A stretch of 64,000 nt of DNA from Candidatus Tectimicrobiota bacterium (GCA_026005175.1 BPKO01000001.1:496001-560000); one strand, 5' to 3'; numbered from the stretch's first letter, positions 8,200 to 17,889 are shown. Notes: a model not told the origin generated them from the letters alone. A program made the numbers and translations.

Positions 8200-9871
8200 G
8201 GCAGAGACCCTGAAACACCGCAGCGCCCGGCTCACCGAGGGCCCCGAGCGGGCGCCGGCCCGGGCCATGCTCAAAGCCATCGGCTTTCGTAACGAGGACT
8301 TGGCACGGCCGCTGGTGGGGGTGGTACACGCTTGGATCGAGGTCATGCCCTGTAACTTCCACCACCGCCGCCTGGCAGAAAAAGTCAAAGAAGGCATCCG
8401 CGCCGCTGGCGGCACGCCCATCGAGTGCAACACCATTGCCGTCTCCGATGCCGTGGCCATGGGCACCGAAGGCATGAAAGCCTCGCTCATCAGCCGGGAA
8501 GTCATCGCCGACTCCGTGGAACTCGTGGCCCGTGGCCATCTCTTTGATGCCCTGGTCACCATCTCCGGCTGCGACAAAACCCTGCCGGGCATGGTGATGG
8601 GCATGGTACGCCTCGACTTGCCCTCGCTCATGCTCTACGGGGGCACCATCCTGCCCGGGCAGTACCGCGGCCAGAACATCACCCTGCAAGAAGTCTTCGA
8701 GGCCGTCGGCGCCTACGCAGCCGGTAAGCTCACCGCCGCCGAGCTCGACGAACTGGAAAACCGCGCCTGCCCCGGCCCGGGGGCCTGTGGCGGGCAGTTT
8801 ACCGCCAACACCATGGCCATTGCCTTCGAGCTGCTGGGCCTGTCTCCCATGGGCAGCGGCAGCGTGCCGGCCATGGACCCGCACAAGGACGAGGTGGCGT
8901 ACCGCTGCGGGCAGCTGGTGATGGAGCTGCTGCGCCGCGACTTGCGTCCCAGCCACATCGTCACGCGCCCGGCGCTGGAAAACGCCATCGCCTCGGTGAT
9001 GGCCACCGGTGGCTCCACCAATGCCGTCTTGCACTTGCTGGCCGTGGCCCGAGAGGCAGGCGTGCCCCTGAGCCTCGACGACTTCGACCGCATCAGCGCC
9101 CGCACCCCGCTGCTGGCCGACCTCAAGCCCAGCGGGCGCTTCATGGCCTGGGACCTCTACCGTGCTGGGGGCACGCGCCTGGTGGCCAAGCGCCTGCTGG
9201 AGGCCGGGCTGCTGCACGCCGGGGCCATGACGGTGAGCGGCAAGACGATCGGCGAAGAGGCCCAGGCAGCCCAAGAAACGCCCGGGCAGGAAGTGGTGCG
9301 GCCACTCTCCAATCCGCTCAAGCCTACTGGCGGCCTGGTCATTCTGCGCGGCAACCTGGCGCCAGAAGGCTGCGTGATGAAAGTCAGCGGCCAGCAGCGG
9401 CTGTCGCACCGCGGCCCGGCACGCGTCTTTGACTGCGAGGAAGACGCCTTTGCCGCGGTGCAGCGCCAGGAAATCAAGCCCGGGGACGTGGTGGTCATCC
9501 GCTACGAAGGCCCTCAGGGCGGCCCGGGCATGCGCGAGATGCTGGCCGTCACCGCGGCTCTGGTGGGCGCCGGTCTTTCTGACAGCGTGGCGCTGATCAC
9601 CGACGGGCGCTTCTCGGGCGGCTCACACGGCTTCATTGTCGGCCACATCGCTCCTGAAGCCGCGCGCGGCGGCCCGCTGGCTGTCGTGCGCGACGGCGAC
9701 GTGATCATCCTCGACGTCCCCTCCCGCCGCCTCGACGTCGAGCTCTCCGACGCCGAGCTTCAGGCCCGGCTGCGCGCCTGGACGCCGCCGCCGCCCCGCT
9801 ACCCGCGAGGGGTGATGGCCAAGTACGCGCGGCTGGTGGGCTCGGCCGCCGAAGGCGCCTGTACCGTGTAA
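8198..9871 (+). CDS. ilvD: Dihydroxy-acid dehydratase
   Basis: IlvD converts 2,3-dihydroxy-3-methylvalerate/isovalerate to the 2-keto acids in isoleucine and valine synthesis. At 557 aa it has the cluster ligands Cys52 (MPCNFH), Cys125 ([10 protein letters not shown]) and Cys197 ([13 protein letters not shown]), plus [15 protein letters not shown]. The start at 8198 has GGAGGGAGG just upstream. No other ilv genes are near. The next gene follows 11 bases downstream. Confidence 0.96.
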   Translation: MAETLKHRSARLTEGPERAPARAMLKAIGFRNEDLARPLVGVVHAWIEVMPCNFHHRRLAEKVKEGIRAAGGTPIECNTIAVSDAVAMGTEGMKASLISREVIADSVELVARGHLFDALVTISGCDKTLPGMVMGMVRLDLPSLMLYGGTILPGQYRGQNITLQEVFEAVGAYAAGKLTAAELDELENRACPGPGACGGQFTANTMAIAFELLGLSPMGSGSVPAMDPHKDEVAYRCGQLVMELLRRDLRPSHIVTRPALENAIASVMATGGSTNAVLHLLAVAREAGVPLSLDDFDRISARTPLLADLKPSGRFMAWDLYRAGGTRLVAKRLLEAGLLHAGAMTVSGKTIGEEAQAAQETPGQEVVRPLSNPLKPTGGLVILRGNLAPEGCVMKVSGQQRLSHRGPARVFDCEEDAFAAVQRQEIKPGDVVVIRYEGPQGGPGMREMLAVTAALVGAGLSDSVALITDGRFSGGSHGFIVGHIAPEAARGGPLAVVRDGDVIILDVPSRRLDVELSDAELQARLRAWTPPPPRYPRGVMAKYARLVGSAAEGACTV

Positions 9872-9882
9872 GGGCAAAACCG

Positions 9883-10305
9883 ATGACGCTGCCACGCCAC
9901 GTGCGCTGGGTCAAGCGCTGCCCCCCGCGGCTGCGTCCCATCCTGCGCAACCTGATCATCGTCGGTGCCTCGCTCCTGGCCCTCGCCCGCCTGCAAAACC
10001 TGCACCACTGGCGCGGCAAGCTGCGACGCCTCTATCTCATCACCTTCCGCAAGGGCTACGTGCAGGCCCAGCTGGCCCGCCGCCAGGGCACCTGCAACCA
10101 GTGTGGCGCTTGCTGCCGCCTGGCGGTGACCTGTCCTTTCCTGCACGATAACCTCTGTACCATTTATGGGGATTGCCAGCCGCAGGTATGCCACCTCTTT
10201 CCCATCGACCCCCGCGACCTGGCCGACGTCGGCGAGCAGTGCTCTTACCGCTTTGACGTCGTGACTTCCTTCGACGCCCCTGCCGGGGGCGAGGCGCCGC
10301 GCTAG
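9883..10305 (+). CDS. YkgJ-like cysteine cluster protein with membrane anchor
   Basis: 140-aa protein with an N-terminal hydrophobic segment (about 22-38) and the cluster CNQCGACC (Cys71, 74, 77, 78) followed by further cysteines in PFLHDNLCTIYGDCQPQVC. This CxxCxxCC pattern defines the YkgJ/zinc-iron chelating domain family, whose role is mostly unknown. It starts 11 bases after ilvD and is likely co-transcribed. A link to Fe-S supply for IlvD is possible but speculative. Confidence 0.75.
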   Translation: MTLPRHVRWVKRCPPRLRPILRNLIIVGASLLALARLQNLHHWRGKLRRLYLITFRKGYVQAQLARRQGTCNQCGACCRLAVTCPFLHDNLCTIYGDCQPQVCHLFPIDPRDLADVGEQCSYRFDVVTSFDAPAGGEAPR

Positions 10306-10323
10306 GGATGTCGCCATGCTCCC

Positions 10324-11343
10324 CTAGCCGCCGAGCTCCCGGCGCACCAGCGCGGTGCCGGCCACCATGGCGCGCAGCTTGGCCACCGCCATGTTGCGCG
10401 GGTTCCAGCCAAAGCCGCAGTCGGGGTTGACGTACACCTTCTCCGGGTCGGCGTACTGCAACACCTTGCGGAGGCGGGCGGCCACGTCCTCGGGCGTCTC
10501 CGGGTAAAACGACTTGACGTCAATGACGCCAGCGCCCAACTCGCGGCCGTCGTTCCACTCCCGCCACTTGTCGATTTCGGCCATCTCGCGGCTGGCGAAC
10601 TCGAGCACGAACTGGTCTGCCCGCGCCTCCAGGAGGCCGGGGAAGTAGTCGCTGTAGCTGCGCTTAAAGCGCGCCCGCCCATGGCGATTGCCAAAGCAGA
10701 CGTGCAGCGCCAGCTTGGCTTGCACCCCCTCGGTGGCCAGGTTGAAGAGGCGCGCCATTTCCGTGCCCGAGACGTTGCCGCGCGCCGGCTCGTCGATCTG
10801 GATGAAGCGCGCCCCGGCGGCCACCAGGGCCTTGAGCTCAGCGTTGATGACGTGGGCAAACTCCTCAGCAATTTCCACCGGATTGCGGTAGACGTTGCCG
10901 GGGCGAATGCGCGAGCCAAACGTAAGCGGCCCGGCGCAAGTCACTTTGGTTGGCTTCTGGGTGTGCGCCTTCAAGTACTCAAACTCGCGCACGATGCCCA
11001 GCCCTGCCGGGGCCTCGATGCGGGCCACGGCTTCGTAGCGCGTTTGCTGGTCGTAGCCCCAGGGGCCGGCCTTGCGCGTGGCATACAGCGGGCGCAGGCC
11101 CTCGATGCGGCTGTAGTAGGTGTCGACGTAGCCGTCGAGCCGACGCGCCTCGCCGTCGGTGATGATGTCGATGCCGGCGCGTTCCTGATCGAGGATGGCG
11201 ATGTCCACGGCGTCGCTCAGCAGTTCTTCGAGGTCGTCGGGTCCCCACTCGCCTTTTTCCACCAGGTCCTTGCAGGTATGCCACCAGCCGGGGCGGGCGT
11301 GAGAGCCCACCACCGTGGTGGGCAGCAGCGGTAGCTCGCTCAT
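10324..11343 (-). CDS. MetE C-terminal-domain methyltransferase (cobalamin-independent methionine synthase-like)
   Basis: 339-aa single-domain relative of the catalytic half of MetE. The Zn ligands appear intact: His214 and Cys216 (LHVCFGNRHG), Glu248 (FVLEFASRE) and Cys309 (NPDCGFGW). The N-terminal MetE half that contributes to folate binding is absent, as in archaeal-type MetE and other stand-alone methyltransferases. The methyl donor is therefore uncertain. It overlaps the aconitase stop by 4 bases (ATGA), so it is the last gene of the gltA-prpF-acn operon. Confidence 0.82.
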   Translation of the reverse strand: MSELPLLPTTVVGSHARPGWWHTCKDLVEKGEWGPDDLEELLSDAVDIAILDQERAGIDIITDGEARRLDGYVDTYYSRIEGLRPLYATRKAGPWGYDQQTRYEAVARIEAPAGLGIVREFEYLKAHTQKPTKVTCAGPLTFGSRIRPGNVYRNPVEIAEEFAHVINAELKALVAAGARFIQIDEPARGNVSGTEMARLFNLATEGVQAKLALHVCFGNRHGRARFKRSYSDYFPGLLEARADQFVLEFASREMAEIDKWREWNDGRELGAGVIDVKSFYPETPEDVAARLRKVLQYADPEKVYVNPDCGFGWNPRNMAVAKLRAMVAGTALVRRELGG

Positions 11344-13265
11344 GCTCGGCTCTCCTTGGCAACAAAGCGCAGCAGCCCGCCGGCCAGCAGGATCTGGCGC
11401 TGGCGCGGCGTCACTTCCAGCAACGTCTCCACGACCACCTGTCGGCTTTGGTTGACTACGGGAATCCCCGTGGCGCCGGTGGCCAGCAGGCGCCGCACGT
11501 CGCCGATTTCCAGTCGGTCTCCTGGGGCAAAGGCCGCGTAATCTGCTTCGTGCTTCAGGGTAAGCGGCAACACGGCATAGTTGATGAGGTTATCACGGTG
11601 AATGCGGGCAAAGGACTTGGCAATCACCGCTTTCACCCCCAGGTACATGGGGCACAGCGCCGCGTGCTCCCGCGAGCTGCCCTGCCCGTAGTTGTGGCCC
11701 GCGACGAGGAAGCCGCCTCCCTTGGCGCGGCAGCGGGCCACGAACTCGGGGTCGACGTAGCGAAACACGTACTCGGCAATGGCCGGCACGTTGGAGCGTA
11801 GCGGCAGCACCTGCGGCCCGGCAGGCAAAATGTGGTCCGTAGAGATGTTGTCTCCCAGGCACAGCAGCACTTCCCCAGTGAGGGTGGCTTCGAGCTCGCC
11901 GCGCGTGGGAAGGGGCTTGATGTTGGGACCGCGGCGAATGACCACGCCCTCTGGGTCGGCCGCCGGCGGCAGGATTCCCGAATCGTCCACCAGGTACTTG
12001 GCCGGCAGGCGGATGCGCCGCGTGGCAAACTCCCGCGGGTCAGCGATTTCCCCGGCCAGGGCGGCGGCGGCGCACACCGCCGGGCTGGCGAGGTAGACGC
12101 GGTTGTCGAGGCCGCCGGAGCGGCCGGGGAAGTTGCGGTTGAAGGAGCGCAGCGACACCGCTCCCGAGCCCGGCACCTGCCCCATGCCGGCGCAGGGACC
12201 GCAGGCCGACTCGAGAATGCGGGCCCCGGCGGCAATGAGGTCGGCTAGGGCGCCGTTGCGCGCCAGCATGTGCAACACCTGGCGCGACCCCGGGGCGATC
12301 ACCAGGCTGACGTGCGGGTGCACGCGGCGGCCCTTGAGCATGGCGGCCACCGTCATCAAGTCGCTGTACGACGAGTTGGTGCAGCTGCCGATGGCCACCT
12401 GCTGCACCGGCGTGCCCAGCACCTCGCGCACGGCGCAGACGTTGTCCGGGCTGTCGGGGCAGGCAATGAGCGGCTCGAGCTGGCTTAAGTCGAGCTGCAG
12501 CGTCTCGTCATAGGTGGCATCGGCGTCGGCGCGCTGTTCGGAAAAATGGTGCGCGCGCTGCTGGCGCTTGAGGAACTCCAGGGTGCGGGCGTCGCTGGGG
12601 AAAATGGAGGTGGTGGCGCCCAGCTCGGCACCCATGTTGGTAATCGTCGCCCGCTCCGGCACCTCCAGGCTTTCCACCCCCGGACCGTAGTACTCCAGCA
12701 CTCGCCCCACGCCGCCCTTGACCGTCAGGCGCCGCAGCAGCTCCAGGATGACGTCTTTGGCCGTCACCCCCGGCTGCAGGCGACCGCGCAGCTCCACCCC
12801 CAGCACTTTGGGCATGCGCAGGAAGTAGGGGCTGCCGGCCATGGCAATGGCCACGTCGAGGCCGCCGGCGCCGATGGCCAGCACCCCCATGCCGCCGCAG
12901 GTGGGGGTGTGGCTGTCGGTGCCCAGCAGGGTGGTGCCGGGAATGGCAAAGCGCTCGAGGTGCACCTGGTGGCAGATGCCGTTGCCCGGCCGCGAGAAGT
13001 AAATGCCGTACTTGGCCGCCACGTCCTGAAGGTAAGCGTGGTCGTCGGCGTTGCGGGCGTCAGCTTGCAGCATGTTGTGGTCGACGTAGCTCACCGAGAG
13101 CTGGGTGCGTACCCGCGGCACGCCGATGGCTTCAAATTGCAAATAACAAAGCGTGCCCGTGGCATCCTGGGTGAGGGTCTGATCGATGCGCAGGGCGATT
13201 TCCTCCCCCGGCCGCAGGTCGCCGCTAACCAGGTGGGCGCGAATCAGCTTCTGGGTCAGGTTCAT
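11340..13265 (-). CDS. acn: Aconitate hydratase (Aquifex type)
   Basis: 641-aa aconitase-family enzyme, citrate-isocitrate isomerisation. The [4Fe-4S] ligands are Cys295 (GSCTNSSYSDL), Cys355 and Cys358 (ESACGPCAGMGQVPGSG). The C-terminal swivel domain carries GQGSSREHAALCP. Its length and compact linker match the short Aquifex-type aconitase rather than the roughly 890-aa AcnA. Its place downstream of prpF allows 2-methylcitrate or another tricarboxylate as substrate. It starts 6 bases after prpF. Confidence 0.9.
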   Translation of the reverse strand: MNLTQKLIRAHLVSGDLRPGEEIALRIDQTLTQDATGTLCYLQFEAIGVPRVRTQLSVSYVDHNMLQADARNADDHAYLQDVAAKYGIYFSRPGNGICHQVHLERFAIPGTTLLGTDSHTPTCGGMGVLAIGAGGLDVAIAMAGSPYFLRMPKVLGVELRGRLQPGVTAKDVILELLRRLTVKGGVGRVLEYYGPGVESLEVPERATITNMGAELGATTSIFPSDARTLEFLKRQQRAHHFSEQRADADATYDETLQLDLSQLEPLIACPDSPDNVCAVREVLGTPVQQVAIGSCTNSSYSDLMTVAAMLKGRRVHPHVSLVIAPGSRQVLHMLARNGALADLIAAGARILESACGPCAGMGQVPGSGAVSLRSFNRNFPGRSGGLDNRVYLASPAVCAAAALAGEIADPREFATRRIRLPAKYLVDDSGILPPAADPEGVVIRRGPNIKPLPTRGELEATLTGEVLLCLGDNISTDHILPAGPQVLPLRSNVPAIAEYVFRYVDPEFVARCRAKGGGFLVAGHNYGQGSSREHAALCPMYLGVKAVIAKSFARIHRDNLINYAVLPLTLKHEADYAAFAPGDRLEIGDVRRLLATGATGIPVVNQSRQVVVETLLEVTPRQRQILLAGGLLRFVAKESRA

Positions 13266-13271
13266 GCGCGC

Positions 13272-14453
13272 TTAGCCCTCAAACCACGGCTTGCCTTCCA
13301 GGTAGCGCCGCGGCACCAGCACGTACCCTTCCATGATGCGCCGCGCGGTGCGCTGGGTGGTGACGCTTTCCACGTGCCAGGCGCCGTGGCGCTGCTGCAC
13401 CCGCGCGCCCACTTCCATAACCCCGGCGGGATGGCCGATGCGCAGCAGCCCGGGGCGGGCCGGGTGCGCCACTTCCTGCACCACGGTGCCGGGAATGGCC
13501 GCGGCGGCTGCTGTGCACATCGACACCGTGCCGGGAAAAGTGCGGTGCGTGTTGCCCATGGAGATCGCCCGCGCCACCAGGTCGACCTGCTCTGCCGTGA
13601 TCGGCCTGCCGCTGCTGCTCACGTAGGCGGCCGGCGGCGCCACCATGGCGATTTTGGGGATGGCCTGCACGCGCGTGTGGGCTTCCTCCAGGCTCTGCGC
13701 CAGGCCCAGCAGGAGGGCGGCGTGGCAGCGCAGTGCCTCGAGCGTCTCTTGCAGAGAACGGTCGGCGTCGAGCTCCGGGGCCAGGCGCGTGGCGTCGGCG
13801 CCAAGCTCGGCGGCGCGCACGTACACCACGGGCACGGCGACGTCGACCAGCGAGATGGTCACGCGGCGGCCGTCGGCCAGGGTCACCTCCTGGCGGGGGG
13901 TGCCGGTGGGCAGCACCGGGCCTCCCAGCGACCCGCCGGGTTCTAGGTACTCTAGGGTAATGCGGGCGCCGGGGGCGGGCACGCCGTCGATGGTGTAGTC
14001 GCCTTCCACCGCCGCCATGCCGTCTTGCACCGGCACGTAAGCGATGTAGCGCTTGCCGGTGTTGGTGGCCAGCACCCGCACCGGCGTCACCGGAGCCACC
14101 GCCGGCACCAGGCCCTCGTCGATGGCAAACGGCCCTACCGCCGCCGAGATGTTGCCGCAGGTGCCACGCCAGTCAATAAAGGGCCGGTAGACGTCCACCT
14201 GGCCAAATGTGAAAGTCACGTCGCTGTGCGCCTCGGTGCTGCGGCCGATAATCGCCACTTTGCTGAGCGACGAGATGCCGCCGCCTAGCCCGTCGATCTG
14301 CCGCCCGTAAGGGTCAGGGCTGCCCAGGGCGGCTAGGATGATACGTTCGCGCGTGGCCTGGTCGTACGGCGCCAGGGCGTCCTCGCGGAAGCAGACGGCG
14401 CGGCTGGTGCCGCCGCGCATGAAGACCGCCGGAATGCGGTATTGCATGCTCAC
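13272..14453 (-). CDS. PrpF-family isomerase (methylaconitate / oxalomesaconate type)
   Basis: 393-aa member of the PrpF family (diaminopimelate-epimerase fold) of aconitate-type double-bond isomerases. Family features are the start YRIPAVFMRGGTSRAVCF, DGLGGGISSLSKVA, WRGTCGNISAAVGPFAI and GTVSMCTAAAA. In the methylcitrate cycle PrpF acts with AcnD. Here the partner is an Aquifex-type aconitase and no methylisocitrate lyase is visible, so the substrate is open. SD GGAGGAG; 7 bases after gltA. Confidence 0.85.
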   Translation of the reverse strand: MSMQYRIPAVFMRGGTSRAVCFREDALAPYDQATRERIILAALGSPDPYGRQIDGLGGGISSLSKVAIIGRSTEAHSDVTFTFGQVDVYRPFIDWRGTCGNISAAVGPFAIDEGLVPAVAPVTPVRVLATNTGKRYIAYVPVQDGMAAVEGDYTIDGVPAPGARITLEYLEPGGSLGGPVLPTGTPRQEVTLADGRRVTISLVDVAVPVVYVRAAELGADATRLAPELDADRSLQETLEALRCHAALLLGLAQSLEEAHTRVQAIPKIAMVAPPAAYVSSSGRPITAEQVDLVARAISMGNTHRTFPGTVSMCTAAAAAIPGTVVQEVAHPARPGLLRIGHPAGVMEVGARVQQRHGAWHVESVTTQRTARRIMEGYVLVPRRYLEGKPWFEG

Positions 14454-14460
14454 TCCTCCG

Positions 14461-15588
14461 TCACGACGCCACGTTCAGTTTGCGACCCCGCGGGCCGGTG
14501 TAGAGCGCCCGCGGCCGGATGAGCCGGTTGTTGGCGTACTGTTCCATGATGTGGGCCGACCAGCCGACGATGCGGGTGCTGGCAATCACATTGGTGAACA
14601 GATTGAGTGGCACCCCCAGGTGGTAAAACACCGGCGCGGCATAGTAATCGACGTTGGGGATGATCCCCTTGCTTTGGCGCATGCGCTGCTCGGCGGCCGT
14701 GGCAATGGCAAACCATTTTTCGTCGCCTCGCGCGGCGCTAAGCTGCTGCGCCATCCCACGCAGCAGCGCAGCTCGCGGATCCCCGGCGCGGTAGACGCGG
14801 TGGCCAAAGCCTGGCAGCTTGCGCTTGGCTGCCAGTGCCTCGTCTACGTACGCCGCGGCGCGCTCGGGCGCCCCGATGTCCATGAGCATGCGCATGACGT
14901 CGTCGATGGCGCCGCCGTGCAGCGGCCCTTTCAAGGCCCCGATACCTGCCACCACCGCCGAGTAGTAATCTGACTGCGTGCCCACCACCACGCGGCAAGC
15001 AAACGTCGAGGCGTTGGTTTCGTGCTCGGCATAGAGAATGAGCGCCGTCTCTAGCGTCCGTGCCGTGGTGACGTCGGGCCGCTCGCCGCTGAGCATGTAG
15101 GCGTAATTGGCGGCGTGAGACAGGGACGGATCCGGGGCGATGGGTGCCAGCCCCCGGTGCAGCCGCGCCTGCGCCGCTACCAGGGTGGGCAGCTGCGCTG
15201 TCAGCGTTTTGGCCTTGCGCAGCAGTTCCGGTGGACTGCAGTCTTCGGCGCGCTCGTCGAGGGCGCCGAGCATGGACACGGCAGTGCGCAGGCTGGCCAT
15301 GGGATGGGCGCTGGCCGGCAGCGCCTTTAGCATCTCCAACACCGACTGCGGCACGGGGCGCAGGCTGGCCAGTTCGGCTTCAAAGGCCCGCAGCTCTTCG
15401 CCCTGCGGGATGCGATCGTGCCACAGCAAAAAGACCACCTGCTCGTAAGACAGGGCCCGCACCACGTCGGCAATGTCGTACCCGCGGTAGGACAGCTCCG
15501 GAGCTGACCCGTCGATGTAGGCAATTTGCGACTCGCAGGCCAGCACGCCTTCGAGCCCGGAGATGACCCGCTCCGTTGCCTCGCTCAT
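14461..15588 (-). CDS. gltA: Citrate synthase (or 2-methylcitrate synthase)
   Basis: 375-aa short-type citrate synthase. The catalytic triad is visible: His224 (GPLHGGAIDDV), His263 (GFGHRVYRAGDPRA) and Asp314 (NVDYYAAPVFYHLG). Start ATG 15588, after GGGGAGGT. First gene of the four-gene operon with prpF, acn and the MetE-like gene. The short form and PrpF neighbour allow methylcitrate synthase activity, which sequence alone cannot separate. Confidence 0.9.
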   Translation of the reverse strand: MSEATERVISGLEGVLACESQIAYIDGSAPELSYRGYDIADVVRALSYEQVVFLLWHDRIPQGEELRAFEAELASLRPVPQSVLEMLKALPASAHPMASLRTAVSMLGALDERAEDCSPPELLRKAKTLTAQLPTLVAAQARLHRGLAPIAPDPSLSHAANYAYMLSGERPDVTTARTLETALILYAEHETNASTFACRVVVGTQSDYYSAVVAGIGALKGPLHGGAIDDVMRMLMDIGAPERAAAYVDEALAAKRKLPGFGHRVYRAGDPRAALLRGMAQQLSAARGDEKWFAIATAAEQRMRQSKGIIPNVDYYAAPVFYHLGVPLNLFTNVIASTRIVGWSAHIMEQYANNRLIRPRALYTGPRGRKLNVAS

Positions 15589-15674
15589 GATGCACCTCCC
15601 CTTGCGCCAGGATGGGGCACGCTCTTGCCCATTCTTGCCCCTTTTTTCTCGCATGTCAAGGACTGCGCCTGCGC

Positions 15675-15950
15675 TCAGCGCTTGCCGTAGGCGGCGTTGA
15701 GGCGATAGACAAAGGCGAGGATTTCCGCTACCGCCCGGTAAAGCGAGGGGGGGATCTCCTGCTGCAGGTCGAGCTGGGCCAGGGCCTGTACCAGGTCGGC
15801 GTCCTCGCGGATGGGCACGCCTTTTTCCCGCGCCAGGGCCAGGATCTTGTCGGCAAGAAGGCCGTGGCCTTTGGCGGTGACGCGCGGCGCTGCGTCTTTT
15901 GCCGCGTCGTAGCGCAGGGCCACGGCGGTCTTGCGCCTGGGCGTCTTCAT
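15675..15950 (-). CDS. FlhB C-terminal-domain-like protein (YlqH/FhlB type)
   Basis: 91-aa protein matching only the cytoplasmic C-terminal domain of FlhB/YscU: ALRYDAAKDAAPRVTAKGHG, then ADKILALAREKGVPIRED and a C-terminal helix. The NPTH autocleavage motif is absent. Such stand-alone proteins can replace the FlhB C-domain in some bacteria. The ATG overlaps the stop of the FliK-like gene by 4 bases, so the pair is an operon. No other flagellar gene is in the window. Confidence 0.75.
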   Translation of the reverse strand: MKTPRRKTAVALRYDAAKDAAPRVTAKGHGLLADKILALAREKGVPIREDADLVQALAQLDLQQEIPPSLYRAVAEILAFVYRLNAAYGKR

Positions 15951-17024
15951 ACGCGGCAATCCACGCTTGGCGCTTGCGGCCCGGGGGCTTCCGCCGACGC
16001 CGCCTCTGCGGGTGGCAGCAAGCGGCAAGCCACACGCGCCTGGAAGCCCAGGGCTTGTAGCTGCGCGGCCAAAGCCGGCAGGTGGGGCTCGAGGTAGGCC
16101 GCCACCTCGGGGCGCTCGACGTAGAGGGTGGTTGCCAGCGCTGCCCCTTGCAGGCGAGCCTCGACGTGCAGCTCTCCCAGGGCGGTGGTCGGCAGGATTA
16201 GGCTCAGCGCCCAGCGCGCCTGCGGATCGTGGCGCTGCCGGTGCCCCTCGCGGTGGACGAGGAGCCAGGCCGTCTGGCGCGTTACCTCTGAAGGCAGCAG
16301 CAACGGCACAAGCAGCGGCTGGTGTTGCTGCTGGGCAAAGAGGTTGGCCAGCTGGTAGCGCTCCAGCTGCCGCAACGCTTCTTCCACGTGCTCAAGCACC
16401 ACGTTGGCCGCTGGCGTGCGCAGAACCGCTAACCGCTGCCGCAGCGCCAAGAGCTGGCCTTTGAGGTCGGCAGCGAGGCCTGTTGGCTCCGGCCCCTCCC
16501 CGCCCAGCAGGCGCCAGAGGGCGGCTTCGTAGTTGAGGCCGGAGAGCTTCACCTGGGCCGCCAGGGCCGCGGCGTCGGGGAGCGTCGCGGGCTGCAGCAA
16601 GGAGAGCGTCTCGGCCAGGCGCTGGTGCAGCTGCGGGGCTTGCTGGCGCAGCCAGGCGCTGGAGAGCACGTGTTGGGCCACAGCCAGCCAGCAGCTCGGC
16701 AAAGGGTTGCAGGGGCGGCACTTGGCTGCTGACGGGCGGGGACACGGCCGGCGCCTGCTGGCCGTGCAGGGTGACCTGGAGCAGCAGCCGCGGCGCCGTT
16801 TGCAGCACGGTCGCCTGCAAGGGCTGGCCGACCGCCACCCGAGGGCCGAGGGCGGCACGCACCGGCTGCCCGCCCAGCACCAGCAGGGCTTCGCCGTCGG
16901 GCAAAAGGCGAACCACGCGGCCGCTGAGGCGCTGCCCGACGGCAAACGGCAGCGGAGACTTGGCAAGCGGCGTGGCCGCCACCGGCGATACCGGGCGACC
17001 TGCCGGCACGGGTTGCGGCGGCAC
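15947..17024 (-). CDS. FliK-like hook-length control domain protein (frameshifted)
   Basis: The N-terminal half, from GTG 17024 (SD AGGAGG), reads VGQRLSGRVVRLLPDGEALLVLGG to LQPFAELLA. The C-terminal half continues one frame away from VAQHVLSSAWLRQQAPQ. It includes LLVPLLLPSEVTRQTAWLLVHRE and LGELHVEARLQGAALATTLYVERPEVAAYLEPHLPAL split over two strands, the profile of FliK/flagellar hook-length C-domains. The break coincides with a tandem AGCC repeat (16682-16689); one copy too many explains it. Linked to the FlhB-like gene as in the ylqG-ylqH pair of Bacillus. Confidence 0.65.
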
Positions 17025-17116
17025 CGGGCCTCTTTCCTCCTGGCGCGATTCGGCGTGGCTCAGCGCAAGTGTAGCACACGCCGGCGCGCCGCCGCACCCG
17101 GGGTTGCTGCGTGCCC

Positions 17117-17752
17117 TCAGGCTCCAGGAAACAGCTGCGCCAGGGCACGGGCGGCCGCTTCCACGTCGTCGGCACCAAAGACCGCCGACACCACGGCGAT
17201 GCCGTCGGCGCCGGCGGCAATCACCTGGGGCGCGTTGGCCAGGGTGATGCCGCCGATGGCAAACACCGGCACGCGCAGGCGGCGCTTGGCCTCGCGCAGC
17301 ACCTCCAGCGAGGTATCGGTGGACTTGGCCTTGGTCGGCGAGGGGAAGGGGGTGCTAAAGGCCACATAACTGGCGCCTGCCTGCTCCGCCGCCAGCGCCC
17401 GTGCCAGCTCGCCATAACACGAGGCCCCCACGATGGCCTGAGGGCCAAGCAGAGCCCGCGCTTCAGCCACCGGCGGATCGTCGCGCCCCACGTGCACGCC
17501 GTCGGCGCCAATGGCGCGGGCGATCTCGGGGCGGTCATTGACGATCAGCGGCACGCCGTAGCGCCGGGTCACCTCCAGCAGCGCCCGTCCCAGGCGGATA
17601 ATTTCCTCGGCCGGCGCTTCTTTTTCCCGCAGCTGCACCATACGGGCGCCCCCGCGCAGCGCCGCTTCCACGGTTTCCACAAAGCGCTGGCGCGGGATCA
17701 GGCGCGCGTCGGTAATCACGTAGAGTCCGCAAAGCCGGAAGTCCGGAGGCAT
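17117..17752 (-). CDS. thiE: Thiamine-phosphate synthase
   Basis: ThiE joins HMP-PP and THZ-P to make thiamine phosphate. The 211-aa TIM barrel carries LREKEAPAEEI, VNDRPEIARAIGADGVHVG, GASCYGELA, the phosphate-binding STPFPSPTKAKS and VFAIGGIT. Start ATG 17752 is preceded by CAGGAGGGAAGGC; an upstream in-frame start would add a non-conserved tail. No other thi genes are nearby and no TPP riboswitch is seen upstream. Confidence 0.92.
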   Translation of the reverse strand: MPPDFRLCGLYVITDARLIPRQRFVETVEAALRGGARMVQLREKEAPAEEIIRLGRALLEVTRRYGVPLIVNDRPEIARAIGADGVHVGRDDPPVAEARALLGPQAIVGASCYGELARALAAEQAGASYVAFSTPFPSPTKAKSTDTSLEVLREAKRRLRVPVFAIGGITLANAPQVIAAGADGIAVVSAVFGADDVEAAARALAQLFPGA

Positions 17753-17833
17753 GCCTTCCCTCCTGCGTAGAGGCGCCTGTGTGACTGTACCAGCGAGCGG
17801 CCTGGCGGTCAATGCGCGATCAGCCGGCCGCAT

Positions 17834-17862
17834 TTGGCAGCCGCAGGCATCACAGGTACAAT
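17834..17862 (+). promoter_or_regulatory. Sigma70-type promoter for phoBR-like operon
   Basis: TTGGCA (17834-17839), a 17-base spacer and TACAAT (17857-17862), about 27 bases upstream of the response-regulator ATG. No clear direct-repeat Pho box was seen. Confidence 0.6.
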
Positions 17863-17889
17863 ATCGCCGTGAGAGGCAAGGAGCGGGTC

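Noticed and set aside
7538-9409. A 623-codon minus-strand frame
   Set aside because: Antisense to ilvD, which has clear IlvD motifs; the shadow has no family features.
12546-13946. A 466-codon plus-strand frame
   Set aside because: Antisense to aconitase and prpF, both well supported.
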